This document shows positions 8,901-16,941 of a DNA stretch of 64,000 nt, in pieces; within the stretch, counting starts at the first letter, position 1; every line of letters starts with the position of its first letter. Location: positions 25,795 through 89,794 of the forward strand of contig NZ_FOWR01000023.1 in NCBI RefSeq assembly GCF_900115495.1, read 5' to 3'. A program made the translations under genes and the position numbers. Origin of the DNA: Enterovibrio norvegicus DSM 15893 (GTDB lineage: Bacteria; Pseudomonadota; Gammaproteobacteria; Enterobacterales; Vibrionaceae). Below the pieces are notes generated by a model that was not told where the DNA came from, ran no database searches, and saw nothing but the letters and a program-made list of their open reading frames with translations.

Positions 8901-10809
8901 CGCTTCTTAGCGTTTCAACCTGATCTTGCAGGATCTGAATTTCAGCGGTTTTATCCACCTCTTCAAGCTGCGTTTCAATGGTCTGGATTTGCTTTTTAAA
9001 AGGCAGGTAAGCCTTTTCATCCTGCAGAAGGTTTAGCAACTGCAGATTCAGACTTTCGCGCTGCTCCTGAAGTGTTTCCAGTAAGGTATCAATCCGCTCT
9101 TCATCAATGTAATGCTGCTGACGCAGCGCCATCACTGCACCCACCTGCCCTTTCACTTCTGAAAGCAAGGTAAGCAAAGTGTTGGCTTGTTCTTTCGGTG
9201 CAAGTTTGATCTTTCCGATCAGGTCAGAAACGATCCTGTTCTGATCTTCAATACTTTGTGCAGCATGACTTTGAAGCTGCTGAACCTTGGCGAATTCATC
9301 GATGATTTTGTCCGCCGTGCCCATCAGTTCGCCAATGGCATCTCCCATGCCTAACGCGTATTCGTGGCCGAGCCAGGTGTAATGATCAAGCGTTGATTGA
9401 CATTGCTTGAGAAGCATTTCAAACGCCGCCTGCGTCACCTCCTCTGTCTGTGCTAATTGGCAAATTGACAAAACAGACGATAAGGCGCGAACCAGTTCAG
9501 TATTGCCAAGATTAAATAACGGGCTGCTGCCATCACCTTTGGCATTTTCGAGGGCATAGTATTCTGGCGTTGAAAACGGCGTATCCCAAATACGCAAAGG
9601 GTGGATAGTGGAGGCTTCCGCATTTTCAGACAATTGAAAAACAAGGAAGCGTCCATCGGGATAAAGGCTATAACCATGGCTTTCCATGGGTGCTTCGAAC
9701 TTTTTCTCAATCAGGTTATAAGTGAAGGCAATGTAGTAACCGTCCACCGCATTGAAGAAGAAATACAGAATGTCTTCACCGTTGGGTGAAATTACTTTTT
9801 GGAAGAATTTGAGATTATTGGCAGGAAAATCGAACTGTTTGCTTTCACCATTGGCGAGCACATAGCCGTTTGCGTAAAGCACACCATGATCTTCAGGCAA
9901 GGATTTTGCGCTTTCACGCAGCGCATCTGCGCGTGTCACGGATTGATTAAGTGGGTTGTAAAGAAAGTAGCGGCTATGTTTTTCGCGGTTTGGCTTCACC
10001 CGCAATGCAATCAACTCGCCAATAAAGGCATAGTCGATTTGCGCATCGGCAATACTCTGATGTGCATCTTCCACATCTTCGCGATAAATGCCTTTTCCTT
10101 CTGAGGTGTTGTCTTCAACCTTGATGGTCAAATCCCCACCCACACACTCAACGAATAGCTTATCTCGAATAGACACATGCGGATGCTCACCCAACACATG
10201 ATCTTCACGCGTCGTAGCTATCCAATCAAAATCATGCTGTGTCGCGCTTTCGAGCGGTGCATGACCGTAAGAGTCCATGTACTCGGCGGAATTGGCATTC
10301 AACTGGAAGCGAAACACCTTACGGTCTTCGGGTCGGCTGCCAATTTGAAACGCGATATAAAGAATACTCTCCTGACGCGAGATTTGAGATAAACGTGCGT
10401 CCCGGTAATAGGTAAACAACTCGGTAAACTCATGCACGAAGCGCGCATCATTCAAGAAGCTGTTTTCTAACGTTAAAGACTCGACACGAAACGTACCTTC
10501 ATTTTCATGAAGTTGATAAAGGCCAAACACATCATCCAATGATGGTGCTGCCTTCATACCTACCTGTACGTGGTAACCAAACAACAATTGTTGGTTTACC
10601 TGCGCCATATCGATGGGAATACATTTGGCATCAGTTTGTACATTGGCTTTACCAATCAGCGAGAGCTCTTGGCCGCCAAATACGTCCTGACGTTGATGAT
10701 TGAAAGACTGAGAAAGGGTTTTTAGCTGGTTGCCCTGTTGGGACAGGCGGGATTTGAGAACCTCGTACGCACCGCCTTCACTCACAGCTTGTTGAGTCGT
10801 CTCTGACAT
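5944..10809 (-). CDS. Giant AAA ATPase (annotated elsewhere as DNA repair ATPase)
   Basis: A 1621-residue protein. Residues about 90-430 are beta-rich with propeller-like repeats (YFLYNPLNQSVTRA, YIAFTYNLIEKKFEAP, YSLYPDGRFLVFQL). Residues about 500-870 are predicted coiled coil. A helical middle leads to a C-terminal AAA module: Walker A SPPGYGKTTLIEY near 1266, Walker B NVLLYLDDIQ near 1330, and a sensor-like VVMAGNPYTETGE. The family is widespread but uncharacterised; the label DNA repair ATPase has no clear basis in the visible motifs. ATG at 10809 is chosen over an upstream TTG. It sits between the flotillin and PLD genes, suggesting a membrane-raft-associated remodelling machine. Confidence 0.85.
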   Translation of the reverse strand: MSETTQQAVSEGGAYEVLKSRLSQQGNQLKTLSQSFNHQRQDVFGGQELSLIGKANVQTDAKCIPIDMAQVNQQLLFGYHVQVGMKAAPSLDDVFGLYQLHENEGTFRVESLTLENSFLNDARFVHEFTELFTYYRDARLSQISRQESILYIAFQIGSRPEDRKVFRFQLNANSAEYMDSYGHAPLESATQHDFDWIATTREDHVLGEHPHVSIRDKLFVECVGGDLTIKVEDNTSEGKGIYREDVEDAHQSIADAQIDYAFIGELIALRVKPNREKHSRYFLYNPLNQSVTRADALRESAKSLPEDHGVLYANGYVLANGESKQFDFPANNLKFFQKVISPNGEDILYFFFNAVDGYYIAFTYNLIEKKFEAPMESHGYSLYPDGRFLVFQLSENAEASTIHPLRIWDTPFSTPEYYALENAKGDGSSPLFNLGNTELVRALSSVLSICQLAQTEEVTQAAFEMLLKQCQSTLDHYTWLGHEYALGMGDAIGELMGTADKIIDEFAKVQQLQSHAAQSIEDQNRIVSDLIGKIKLAPKEQANTLLTLLSEVKGQVGAVMALRQQHYIDEERIDTLLETLQEQRESLNLQLLNLLQDEKAYLPFKKQIQTIETQLEEVDKTAEIQILQDQVETLRSELQLVTEEVTDIETDDPTQATRILDLTTEVSSMLNTVSAKLRGKSKGLQSEEAQAEFSAQFKLLSQSVSSAMEQATSPDDCDNQLAKLVGQLDKLESRFADFDQFLAEIYAKRDEIQSTLDNHKQQLIAAQQRRIQNLLQAANVTMSSIEKRVERFDDVAGLNSYFATDAMVLKLHQLSTTIRELGDSVKADSVDSKIKSLQDQSLRSLRDNQDIFEQGGKVLRLGKHRFSVNQQPLDLSLVDHDGQLSTHISGTDFYQSVEDETFLTLQSMSRLDVASESEDVYRAEYLAYLILHGAELNTDGLSLDKLYADQKEGLLSECIQKFAAPRYKEGYVKGIHDNDAIRILDKVLPIYQQAGLLRFSQSARSSALLWLLAQDSQIVEHYRQQAINAQLLREHLNSSEAYQLLQTQLVALLEAEQANEAAEYLVNLLGQSELNIEVSQDALTLCEDYLQFRRSLGWHQADEVIETAFADHKQWLTAYTSRKQYGEAFVLEAATITVLKSCSNFSIGSVDFSLLCSIDGLLGEHDRIEKGQLTLVLDDFIQRNEHHRTAVVPQFDAYLNQRTELLNTAKDDFRLGEFKPRPLTSFVRNKLISESYLPLIGDNFAKQMGTMGDKKRTDLMGMLLLISPPGYGKTTLIEYVAHKLGLVFMKINGPSIGHQATSLDPADAPDQNAAREIEKINLAFEMGNNVLLYLDDIQHTHPEFLQKFISLCDGTRRIEGTWKGKTKTYDMRGKKFAVVMAGNPYTETGEAFRIPDMLSNRADIYNLGDMLSDQKQAFELSFIENSLTSNSVLAPLATRDLNDLYRFVRMAEGESIALSDMSHSYSATESNEIVSTLQKMMMAQQTVLKVNQQYIKSAATADQYRVEPPFKLQGSYRNMNKLAEKISSVMTDEELNTMLQDHYQGEAQTLAAGTEENLLKLAELRGDMTPEQQGRWQEITDGYQRQQMMGDSEDRAGQVVQQLAMLNQHVARFGGNSQGGN

Positions 10810-10822
10810 AATAATACCTATC

Positions 10823-10848
10823 AATCCCGCCTCATAAGAAGCGGGATT
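10823..10848 (-). other. Hairpin between flotillin and ATPase genes
   Basis: An 8-bp GC-rich stem (AATCCCGC / GCGGGATT) with a 10-nt loop lies in the 59-nt gap upstream of the ATPase ATG. On the minus strand it is followed by GATAGGTATTATT, not by a T-run, so it is more likely an mRNA processing or stability element than a strong terminator. Confidence 0.5.
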
Positions 10849-10868
10849 CTGCGAGAAGAAATGAAGGG

Positions 10869-12953
10869 TTATTTATCGTCTGATGACGGTTCCATTGAGC
10901 TTTGAATTTTCTTTAAGAGCTCAGTTGCCCCACCTTGCGAGTTCAACAAACTTGCTAACGCAACATTGCTCAAGTCACTGCTTTTCAGTTCAGTGTTCTC
11001 CAAAATAGCTTTCAAATCTTCTGGTAGGCTTCGGTTTCCATCCACATACTCGGACACCAATGGGTTCAGCACTTTCGATTGCTCAAATTTGGCATCAATT
11101 GCAGAGGCATCCATGATAGTACGGCGAATCTGTTCCATACCTTCACCACCAAACAGACGGATATCAGCTTTTGACAGTGCCTCTGCCAATGCTTTCGCGT
11201 TTTCACTGACCACGGTTTTCTGTGCATCAATGCGCGCGATTTCCAGATCTTTATCTTGTTGCAGTTGCATCACCCACTTATCGTGGTCGCGCGTATGCTC
11301 ATCGTATTGTTGCGCCGCTTCAAAGCGTGCAGTTTGTGCTTCTGCTTCTGCCAAGCCCTTAGCACGAAGTGCCTGCGCTTCTGCTTCACCTGCACTTTGC
11401 ATGGCAAACGCTTCTGCCTCGCCAGTTTCTTTAATGGCCTGAGCGCGCTCACGATCCACTTCGACTTCAGCAAGACCCGTTGCACTGATCATTTCTTTCT
11501 CAGCATGTGCCATACGCTCTTTGGCTGCGGCTTCACGTTCTTTCGCCACATAGCCCGCTTCTGCACGTTTGGTCGTGACAATATGCTCCGCTTCCGCTTC
11601 GCGTGTCTTCACGGCTAGGTCATTTTCCGCATCACGGGTTTTCACTTTAAGTTCGGCTTCATTTTCAATCAGCAAACGCTCTGCACGTTCTTTTGCTGCA
11701 TCTTTCTCAGCGCGAGCACCAACCAATAATTCAAGCTGCGCGGCTTCTGCAGCCGCTTCTGCTTCAATCATCTTCACGCGTTTTTCACGGCCTACACGCT
11801 CATTAACACGAAGGTTTTCAGTCTCTTCCTCTTCACGCGCAATTTTACGTTCAATTTCAACACGCTGAGAGCGTGTTTCGGAAACAGCTTTGAGCGCTTC
11901 TTCAACCGTTGTCTCTTTCTGCATTTCACGCTCAGCCACTTCCGTCGCTGTACGTACTTTTTCTGTTTCAACAGAACGGGTCAGCTCTTCTTGCTGAATA
12001 GCCACTTGGCGCTGATTGGCGATACGGGTCATTTCAACTTCCATTTCCACGCTTTCACGCTTCTTGGACACTTCTTCTTCCGTTTCTAATTTCGCCAACT
12101 CAGTGACGCGCAAATACTCCTGTCGCTTCTCAGCCGCTAGCGCTTCTTCTTGCGCGGTAATAATGTCAACTTCACGTTGAGTACGCGCAATACTCTCTTT
12201 TTCTTGCTTATCTAACTGCAGACGGTTTGCTTCCGCTTCAACGTTTTTCTTCTTCATCGTTGTGCGTTCATCCTGACGGATAGCATTCGTTTCTGTGTTC
12301 TTTTGAGCAGTAATTGCTGAGATTTTACGAATACCTTCAACATCAAGAATGTTATCCGGGCTATGAGCATCCAGCGCGGTTTGGTCAACTTTATCGATAA
12401 CCACATCGTAGATTTTGAAACCATCCATTTCGCTGCCGATAACTTCAACAACCGCATCACGGAACGCACGGCGATTGGTGAGCAATTCTTCAAACTCAAA
12501 TTGCTTTACCGCCGTTTTCAATGCTTCTGAAAATTTAGGTTGGAAGTGTTCTTTTAAACGTTCAAGATTCGAGGCTTCATGTGCTGTGAAGAGTTTGGCT
12601 ACACGAACAATGTCTTCTTCTTCATGATTTACACCGATATAAAAATCAACTCTTAAGTCCGCTCGGATGTTGTCTCGGCAGTGAAGACCTTCATACTCTT
12701 CGCCTTCCTGATCTTTACGACCACTGCGTACAACAGAGATTTTCTTACGCGTAATGTCCATGTATTCGAATCGGTTAACAATCGGCCACACAAACGTACC
12801 AGTTAACGAAGCGCGTGTACGGTGAAGTCCGTTCACAATAAGTGCGTCACCCTCACCACGTACTTTTTTATAACGAGAGGTGAGAAAAACCATGACGATA
12901 AGGAAAACGCTGATGCCAATGCCGATAAAAATGATGCTAGGGGAAATTTCCAT
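10869..12953 (-). CDS. yqiK: Flotillin/SPFH-domain protein YqiK
   Basis: A 694-residue inner-membrane scaffold protein. An N-terminal membrane segment (about residues 5-26, IIFIGIGISVFLIVMVFL) is followed by an SPFH/band-7 domain (about 30-205) and a long Ala/Glu/Arg-rich flotillin coiled coil (about 215-580). The C-terminal 110 residues are less repetitive. Longer than E. coli YqiK (about 550), mostly through the coiled coil. Flotillins assemble detergent-resistant membrane domains. ATG at 12953 is preceded by CAGGAGTTGGAA; a TTG two codons upstream is less likely. YqiJ lies 24 nt upstream, the usual partner. Confidence 0.92.
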   Translation of the reverse strand: MEISPSIIFIGIGISVFLIVMVFLTSRYKKVRGEGDALIVNGLHRTRASLTGTFVWPIVNRFEYMDITRKKISVVRSGRKDQEGEEYEGLHCRDNIRADLRVDFYIGVNHEEEDIVRVAKLFTAHEASNLERLKEHFQPKFSEALKTAVKQFEFEELLTNRRAFRDAVVEVIGSEMDGFKIYDVVIDKVDQTALDAHSPDNILDVEGIRKISAITAQKNTETNAIRQDERTTMKKKNVEAEANRLQLDKQEKESIARTQREVDIITAQEEALAAEKRQEYLRVTELAKLETEEEVSKKRESVEMEVEMTRIANQRQVAIQQEELTRSVETEKVRTATEVAEREMQKETTVEEALKAVSETRSQRVEIERKIAREEEETENLRVNERVGREKRVKMIEAEAAAEAAQLELLVGARAEKDAAKERAERLLIENEAELKVKTRDAENDLAVKTREAEAEHIVTTKRAEAGYVAKEREAAAKERMAHAEKEMISATGLAEVEVDRERAQAIKETGEAEAFAMQSAGEAEAQALRAKGLAEAEAQTARFEAAQQYDEHTRDHDKWVMQLQQDKDLEIARIDAQKTVVSENAKALAEALSKADIRLFGGEGMEQIRRTIMDASAIDAKFEQSKVLNPLVSEYVDGNRSLPEDLKAILENTELKSSDLSNVALASLLNSQGGATELLKKIQSSMEPSSDDK

Positions 12954-12977
12954 TTCCAACTCCTGATTTATAGTCCG

Positions 12978-13592
12978 TTATGCTTTCGCTACCACGTAGC
13001 GATTTGAAGTGTCATCTTTGAAGACGATGACCACTTCTTCTCCGTATTGAATCGTGCTTTCGTCTTGGAGCATGACATCAAGTAAGAACTCATTACCTTG
13101 ATGCAATACCACGACTTCCCCTCTTTCTTTGTTAACGACGTTGCTGTGAACCCGCGCTTTCAGACCAATATAGTCAACCTGAGCAAACGCCTTTTTACGG
13201 TCGAACAATGGCGCGAGTGGCTTTAACAACAACGCAGATATTGCAAGGGAGAGGTAAGCAACGATTGGGATTGATACGAGATCAATCAAAAGGTTTGTAA
13301 CACCTGAAAACAGGTTGTTATTCACTTGCGCGGAGTAGAACGATATGACGGTTGCGATAAAGCACGATACGCACAACGCAACCATAAGAGGGACTTTGGA
13401 TAACACCTGAGGCAATAACAACCCTGCGCCAGGAATATTATCAAGGTCAAAAATGTCAAGATCAGCCGTGAAGCCTTCCACCACATTAAAAACCAGATCT
13501 ACGAGCATAATGAGGAAAAACACTACAAACGGAATGAAAAATACGCTTGTAGGAAATGCCATCAGCATACCCAGGAACTCACCAACTGCCAT
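12978..13592 (-). CDS. yqiJ: Inner-membrane OB-fold protein YqiJ (NfeD-like partner of flotillin)
   Basis: A 204-residue membrane protein with hydrophobic segments near residues 13-38, 68-90 and 103-127, followed by a soluble C-terminal OB-fold (about 140-204, IGLKARVHSNVVNKERGEV through EEVVIVFKDDTSNRYVV). This is the DUF1449/YqiJ architecture, which is found next to flotillin genes and is thought to act with them at the membrane. It is the first gene of the five-gene operon; the start ATG at 13592 has only a weak SD. Confidence 0.88.
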   Translation of the reverse strand: MAVGEFLGMLMAFPTSVFFIPFVVFFLIMLVDLVFNVVEGFTADLDIFDLDNIPGAGLLLPQVLSKVPLMVALCVSCFIATVISFYSAQVNNNLFSGVTNLLIDLVSIPIVAYLSLAISALLLKPLAPLFDRKKAFAQVDYIGLKARVHSNVVNKERGEVVVLHQGNEFLLDVMLQDESTIQYGEEVVIVFKDDTSNRYVVAKA

Positions 13593-13972
13593 ATAACGTT
13601 ACTCTAAACAAAATTTTATATTTTATCGTTGTTTTGATGTCTAAACTTTTTACAACGGTATCCAGACTAACTGAGAATGCTCAGGTTTAAACCCATGAGG
13701 CAGGCTTATATGATTGGGTTCAAAGAAATAATTCGGGAAATTCTTATACAAGACAGAGGCTCGGGCTTTTAGCCAGTGCATACAAAATGAGACAGCAATG
13801 AGGGTGTTATACGCTGTTGCAGTGATGGGGTCGCGTTTAACATCAGTTATACGCTAGAAAAAAACAAGCCCAGCTTTTCTTCTAGGGCTTGGAATGGCAG
13901 CACAGGAGAGTACGCGCCACTCTTTAGCCTTCATCTTTCTGTTTCTTGTTTTTCTACAAGCCAGAAACGAGA
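13593..13972. other. Intergenic region upstream of the yqiJ operon
   Basis: No convincing coding region is seen. It should hold the promoter of the yqiJ-telA operon; an AT-rich stretch within 60 bp of the yqiJ start (TAAAATATAAAAT on the minus strand) is a candidate -10 region but no good -35 pairs with it. A terminator-like hairpin at 13859-13891 isolates it from the tRNA gene. Confidence 0.5.
13859..13891 (-). terminator. Terminator-like hairpin between tRNA-Ser copy 2 and yqiJ
   Basis: On the minus strand CAAGCCC and GGGCTTG are separated by 13 nt and followed by TTTTTTTC, a canonical rho-independent layout. It would block readthrough from the tRNA gene into the yqiJ operon. Confidence 0.65.
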
Positions 13973-13998
13973 AAACCCGAGCATTTCTGCTCGGGTTT
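13973..13998 (-). terminator. Terminator of the second tRNA-Ser gene
   Basis: An 11-bp stem with loop TTTC, differing from the copy at 291-316 by one loop base; followed by TTTTCTCGTTTCT on the minus strand. Confidence 0.85.
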
Positions 13999-14004
13999 CA
14001 AATT

Positions 14005-14092
14005 TGGCGGTGAGTGAGAGATTCGAACTCTCGATACGTTGCCGTATACACACTTTCCAGGCGTGCTCCTTCAGCCACTCGGACAACTCACC
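14005..14092 (-). tRNA. tRNA-Ser (anticodon GGA), copy 2
   Basis: An 88-nt tRNA-Ser gene with encoded CCA, same strand and same mature sequence as copy 1 at 323-410. The match extends about 43 bp past the 3' end through the terminator, but stops close to the 5' end, where only a short GTCTCAACG motif is shared. Promoter and terminator are both present, so the gene looks functional. Confidence 0.96.
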
Positions 14093-14127
14093 GTTTTGTT
14101 GTTGAGTGCTTGTCTCAACGAGGCGGT

Positions 14128-14155
14128 ACTATATAGGGCTGGTATATAAAGTCAA
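14128..14155 (-). promoter_or_regulatory. Sigma-70 promoter of tRNA-Ser copy 2
   Basis: Minus-strand TTGACT (14150-14155) and TATAGT (14128-14133) are separated by 16 nt. The -10 hexamer equals that of copy 1, but the surrounding sequence is different. Confidence 0.7.
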
Positions 14156-14218
14156 TTCTTTCACAGGCTCTCAGTGACTGTTCGATGAAAATACCGCCAA
14201 CTCATCGGGTAAATTGCA

Positions 14219-14244
14219 ATAATGACGCCCGAAAGCGTCATTAT
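14219..14244 (-). terminator. Likely terminator after dddD
   Basis: A 10-bp perfect stem (ATAATGACGC / GCGTCATTAT) with loop CCGAAA lies 29 nt past the dddD stop; the following T-run is weak (TGCAATTT). Confidence 0.6.
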
Positions 14245-14272
14245 GAGGTCGTTGCGTTGATGCTTGTGGCCA

Positions 14273-16783
14273 CTAATTAGGAAGGTAGTATTTCGACCAC
14301 CCTTCGCTCACCACACCTTTGTCGATCAACCTTTGTACTGTGCTCCGCGTCATTCCCATGCCTTCCAGAATACGTCGGCTTGATGTACCGAACCTTTCTG
14401 TTGGTGCAAGGGAGAGAATTTGCCCGCAGGTTGGTCGAATTGCATAGTGGTCAACCATGGTGGTGACATGACCGCTTGGGTGCTCGTCATACACAGAGAA
14501 CGCGTACGTTCCAAGGTCGATGCCGACTTTGCCATCTTGCCTGCGGGTATAGTGTTCACGTAACCACTCGATGCTCTTGATGTCGGCAATCGCAACATCC
14601 AGTGACTGAAAAGTACTCGCCCAGACATCACTGGTGTTTGTTGCCATCATGCGTGAGATCAATTCAGTCTGTTGAGTGTCATCCATCGAAGACAACCCCG
14701 CAAAACCTGACACACTTTCAATCTTCTCAAGGTCTTTTTCCGTGGCATCCAAATACACCCAACCATCTTGCGTTTTATAGATATGTGATAGCGCATTGTA
14801 CCCCAGTGCTTGTCTACCGGATGGCTCATCAAATGGCGCACGATCTTTATAATCGTAACTGTATTTGATTTGCGCGAGGTTGGTGGTCGACGAAAGCGAG
14901 GTTCTCGCACGCAGTGCTTCACCCGTATGCTCGCGGTGATAAAGTGCAACCGCGATGCTTAGCCCACCCGCAAAACCACAGTTCACATCCAGCGTACCAA
15001 TATGCGCGTGTTCTTCCGGTGTTTGTTCGCCACCGAAACGGCTCATGATGCCACTGTTTGCTTGAATGATATCGTCGTAGCCAATGTAATCGGTTTTCTC
15101 GCCGCGCTTAGGCCCGCCGAGACAATCGAGACGGCAGAAAATCACATCAGGGTTGATTGATTTCAAGCGCTCATCGCTCAGACCCAAGGCTTCGACCTGG
15201 CGCTCTGGCGCATTAATCACAACGACATCGCTGTCTTTCACCAACTGCTCAAAAATCACCTTTCCTTCGTCAGTCAGCATGTCCATTAAGAGGCTGCTTT
15301 TGCCGATGTTGGTTTGATAGCTAAACAACACCCCAATCAGCGGATCGTACATCGCCGTCGTTGGATCGAGTTTGGTGACTTCTGCGCCAAACCTGCCAAG
15401 GAATGCGGTGGAATGTGGCCCTGCGATGACATTGGTTAGATCCAGAATACGCACGCCTTTGAGCCATAGGTTATCCGACGGCGCAGCCATTGCTAAAGGT
15501 GCTGAAGGTGCTGAAGAATACGCTGGGCGTTCTGAAAAGTACTGCGCTGCTTCGCTAACATCACTGATTTTTCGTGGTGCCAATTCACACATTGCATCCG
15601 CGCACTCTTCAAACCAAACGAGAGGCCCGGGTTGTTTCATTTCACCATAGATAGGGTCGTCCACCGTGACAATCAAACCGCTTTGATCGCAGTGTTCACT
15701 GTTTACCCATTCTTGTGTGGTTCTGTGTGGCGCACCCGGTATGCCATTTTCCCCGAACAGTCTGCCCCACTCTTCTGACGTTTTTGTTAAAAAGACAGCT
15801 TTCATCTTTTCAGCAATTTTTCCTGCCCAATTGGAAGGCAGCGGGTAAACACCTATAGAGGTTTCGCCTGACCACTCCGCAATCGGCACGTAGAGGTCAT
15901 CGACTTCAGGTAACCCCTCTTCCAGCAGCTCGTCGAAAATGCCCAACAAGGTTAGACAACGTTTTGCATGGTTACGGTGTGACGGACACACAACATAGAA
16001 AAAGCGCCCATCGAGACATTCATAAGTACGAAAAAAGGGATCGAGAAACTCCTGTAAGTCGTCATAACTCACGTTCATCTCAAGGCCTTCATCATGACGG
16101 CGGGCGATTTCATGTTGGCGCATCGTGAGATAACGATCCGGCATATCCTCTATCACAATAGAGTTATAAGAGAGGCCCTCCATTAAGGCTGACGCGACAG
16201 GCACTTCAATGTGGTCACCCCGTCCGTGTTTTTCTCGCGCAAACAATGCCAACGCAAGTGAGCTCGCTGAGAGTGTGGTTGCATAGGCCGATCCCAACGC
16301 CAAGGGAGAAAAGCTGGGATTGCACCCCATCAACACCCGGTTATAACCCATATCAGTAAACACACCGGATGTAGCCGCGATAATGGCCTCTGTCGCCTTC
16401 CATTCTTTTCGTAAAGAATCGTTCGATGCGAAACCGGGAATGGATAGCGTGATGAGTCTTGGGTCTTCAGCGCGAAGGCGATCGAAATCGATACCCAATT
16501 TCGTCAGACGCCCTGGACGGAAGTTTTCAATAATGATGTCAGCAGATGCACACAAAGAAAGCGCTTGAGCTAACCCTTCGTCATCTTTCAAATCCAATTC
16601 AATACACAGCTTATTTCGATTAAGCACCGCATTGGCGGGATCTTTCCAAAATGCGCCTTCCGCGGGATCAATGTGGATCACATTGGCCCCCAAATCAGCA
16701 AGGATCATTGCAACGGCTGGCCCTGCGATGTATTGGCCGAAGTCCACGACATTCACACCGTAAAGTGGCAATGTATTTCTCAT
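14273..16783 (-). CDS. dddD: DMSP CoA-transferase/lyase DddD
   Basis: An 836-residue protein made of two class III (CaiB/BaiF) CoA-transferase domains: residues 1-400 (VVDFGQYIAGPAVAMILADLGA) and about 440-830 (RILDLTNVIAGPHSTAFLGRFG). This tandem layout and length define DddD, which uses CoA from acetyl-CoA to convert dimethylsulfoniopropionate to dimethyl sulfide and 3-hydroxypropionyl-CoA. Asp599 in GTLDVNCGF lies where the family's catalytic aspartate is expected (Asp602 in Marinomonas, from memory). It follows dddR on the same strand, with a 158-bp gap that should hold its own promoter, and neighbours the divergent dddTBC operon, which supports the call strongly. Confidence 0.95.
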   Translation of the reverse strand: MRNTLPLYGVNVVDFGQYIAGPAVAMILADLGANVIHIDPAEGAFWKDPANAVLNRNKLCIELDLKDDEGLAQALSLCASADIIIENFRPGRLTKLGIDFDRLRAEDPRLITLSIPGFASNDSLRKEWKATEAIIAATSGVFTDMGYNRVLMGCNPSFSPLALGSAYATTLSASSLALALFAREKHGRGDHIEVPVASALMEGLSYNSIVIEDMPDRYLTMRQHEIARRHDEGLEMNVSYDDLQEFLDPFFRTYECLDGRFFYVVCPSHRNHAKRCLTLLGIFDELLEEGLPEVDDLYVPIAEWSGETSIGVYPLPSNWAGKIAEKMKAVFLTKTSEEWGRLFGENGIPGAPHRTTQEWVNSEHCDQSGLIVTVDDPIYGEMKQPGPLVWFEECADAMCELAPRKISDVSEAAQYFSERPAYSSAPSAPLAMAAPSDNLWLKGVRILDLTNVIAGPHSTAFLGRFGAEVTKLDPTTAMYDPLIGVLFSYQTNIGKSSLLMDMLTDEGKVIFEQLVKDSDVVVINAPERQVEALGLSDERLKSINPDVIFCRLDCLGGPKRGEKTDYIGYDDIIQANSGIMSRFGGEQTPEEHAHIGTLDVNCGFAGGLSIAVALYHREHTGEALRARTSLSSTTNLAQIKYSYDYKDRAPFDEPSGRQALGYNALSHIYKTQDGWVYLDATEKDLEKIESVSGFAGLSSMDDTQQTELISRMMATNTSDVWASTFQSLDVAIADIKSIEWLREHYTRRQDGKVGIDLGTYAFSVYDEHPSGHVTTMVDHYAIRPTCGQILSLAPTERFGTSSRRILEGMGMTRSTVQRLIDKGVVSEGWSKYYLPN

Positions 16784-16941
16784 TTATTCCAACTCCTGTC
16801 CAAAGAGGTATATCCATGAAATGAGAAAGTCCCTTTATAAAGAAAGGGAGCTTCATTGCGACCGATATTAATTTGGCGTTTATTTATTCACCATTAATAA
16901 AAATTAGGCCTAAGCGTTAAATAAATTAATGGCTCATACAA

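Noticed and set aside
11256..11868. Cys/Ser/Phe-rich frames opposite yqiK
   Set aside because: Shadow of the flotillin coiled coil; repetitive codons keep other frames open.
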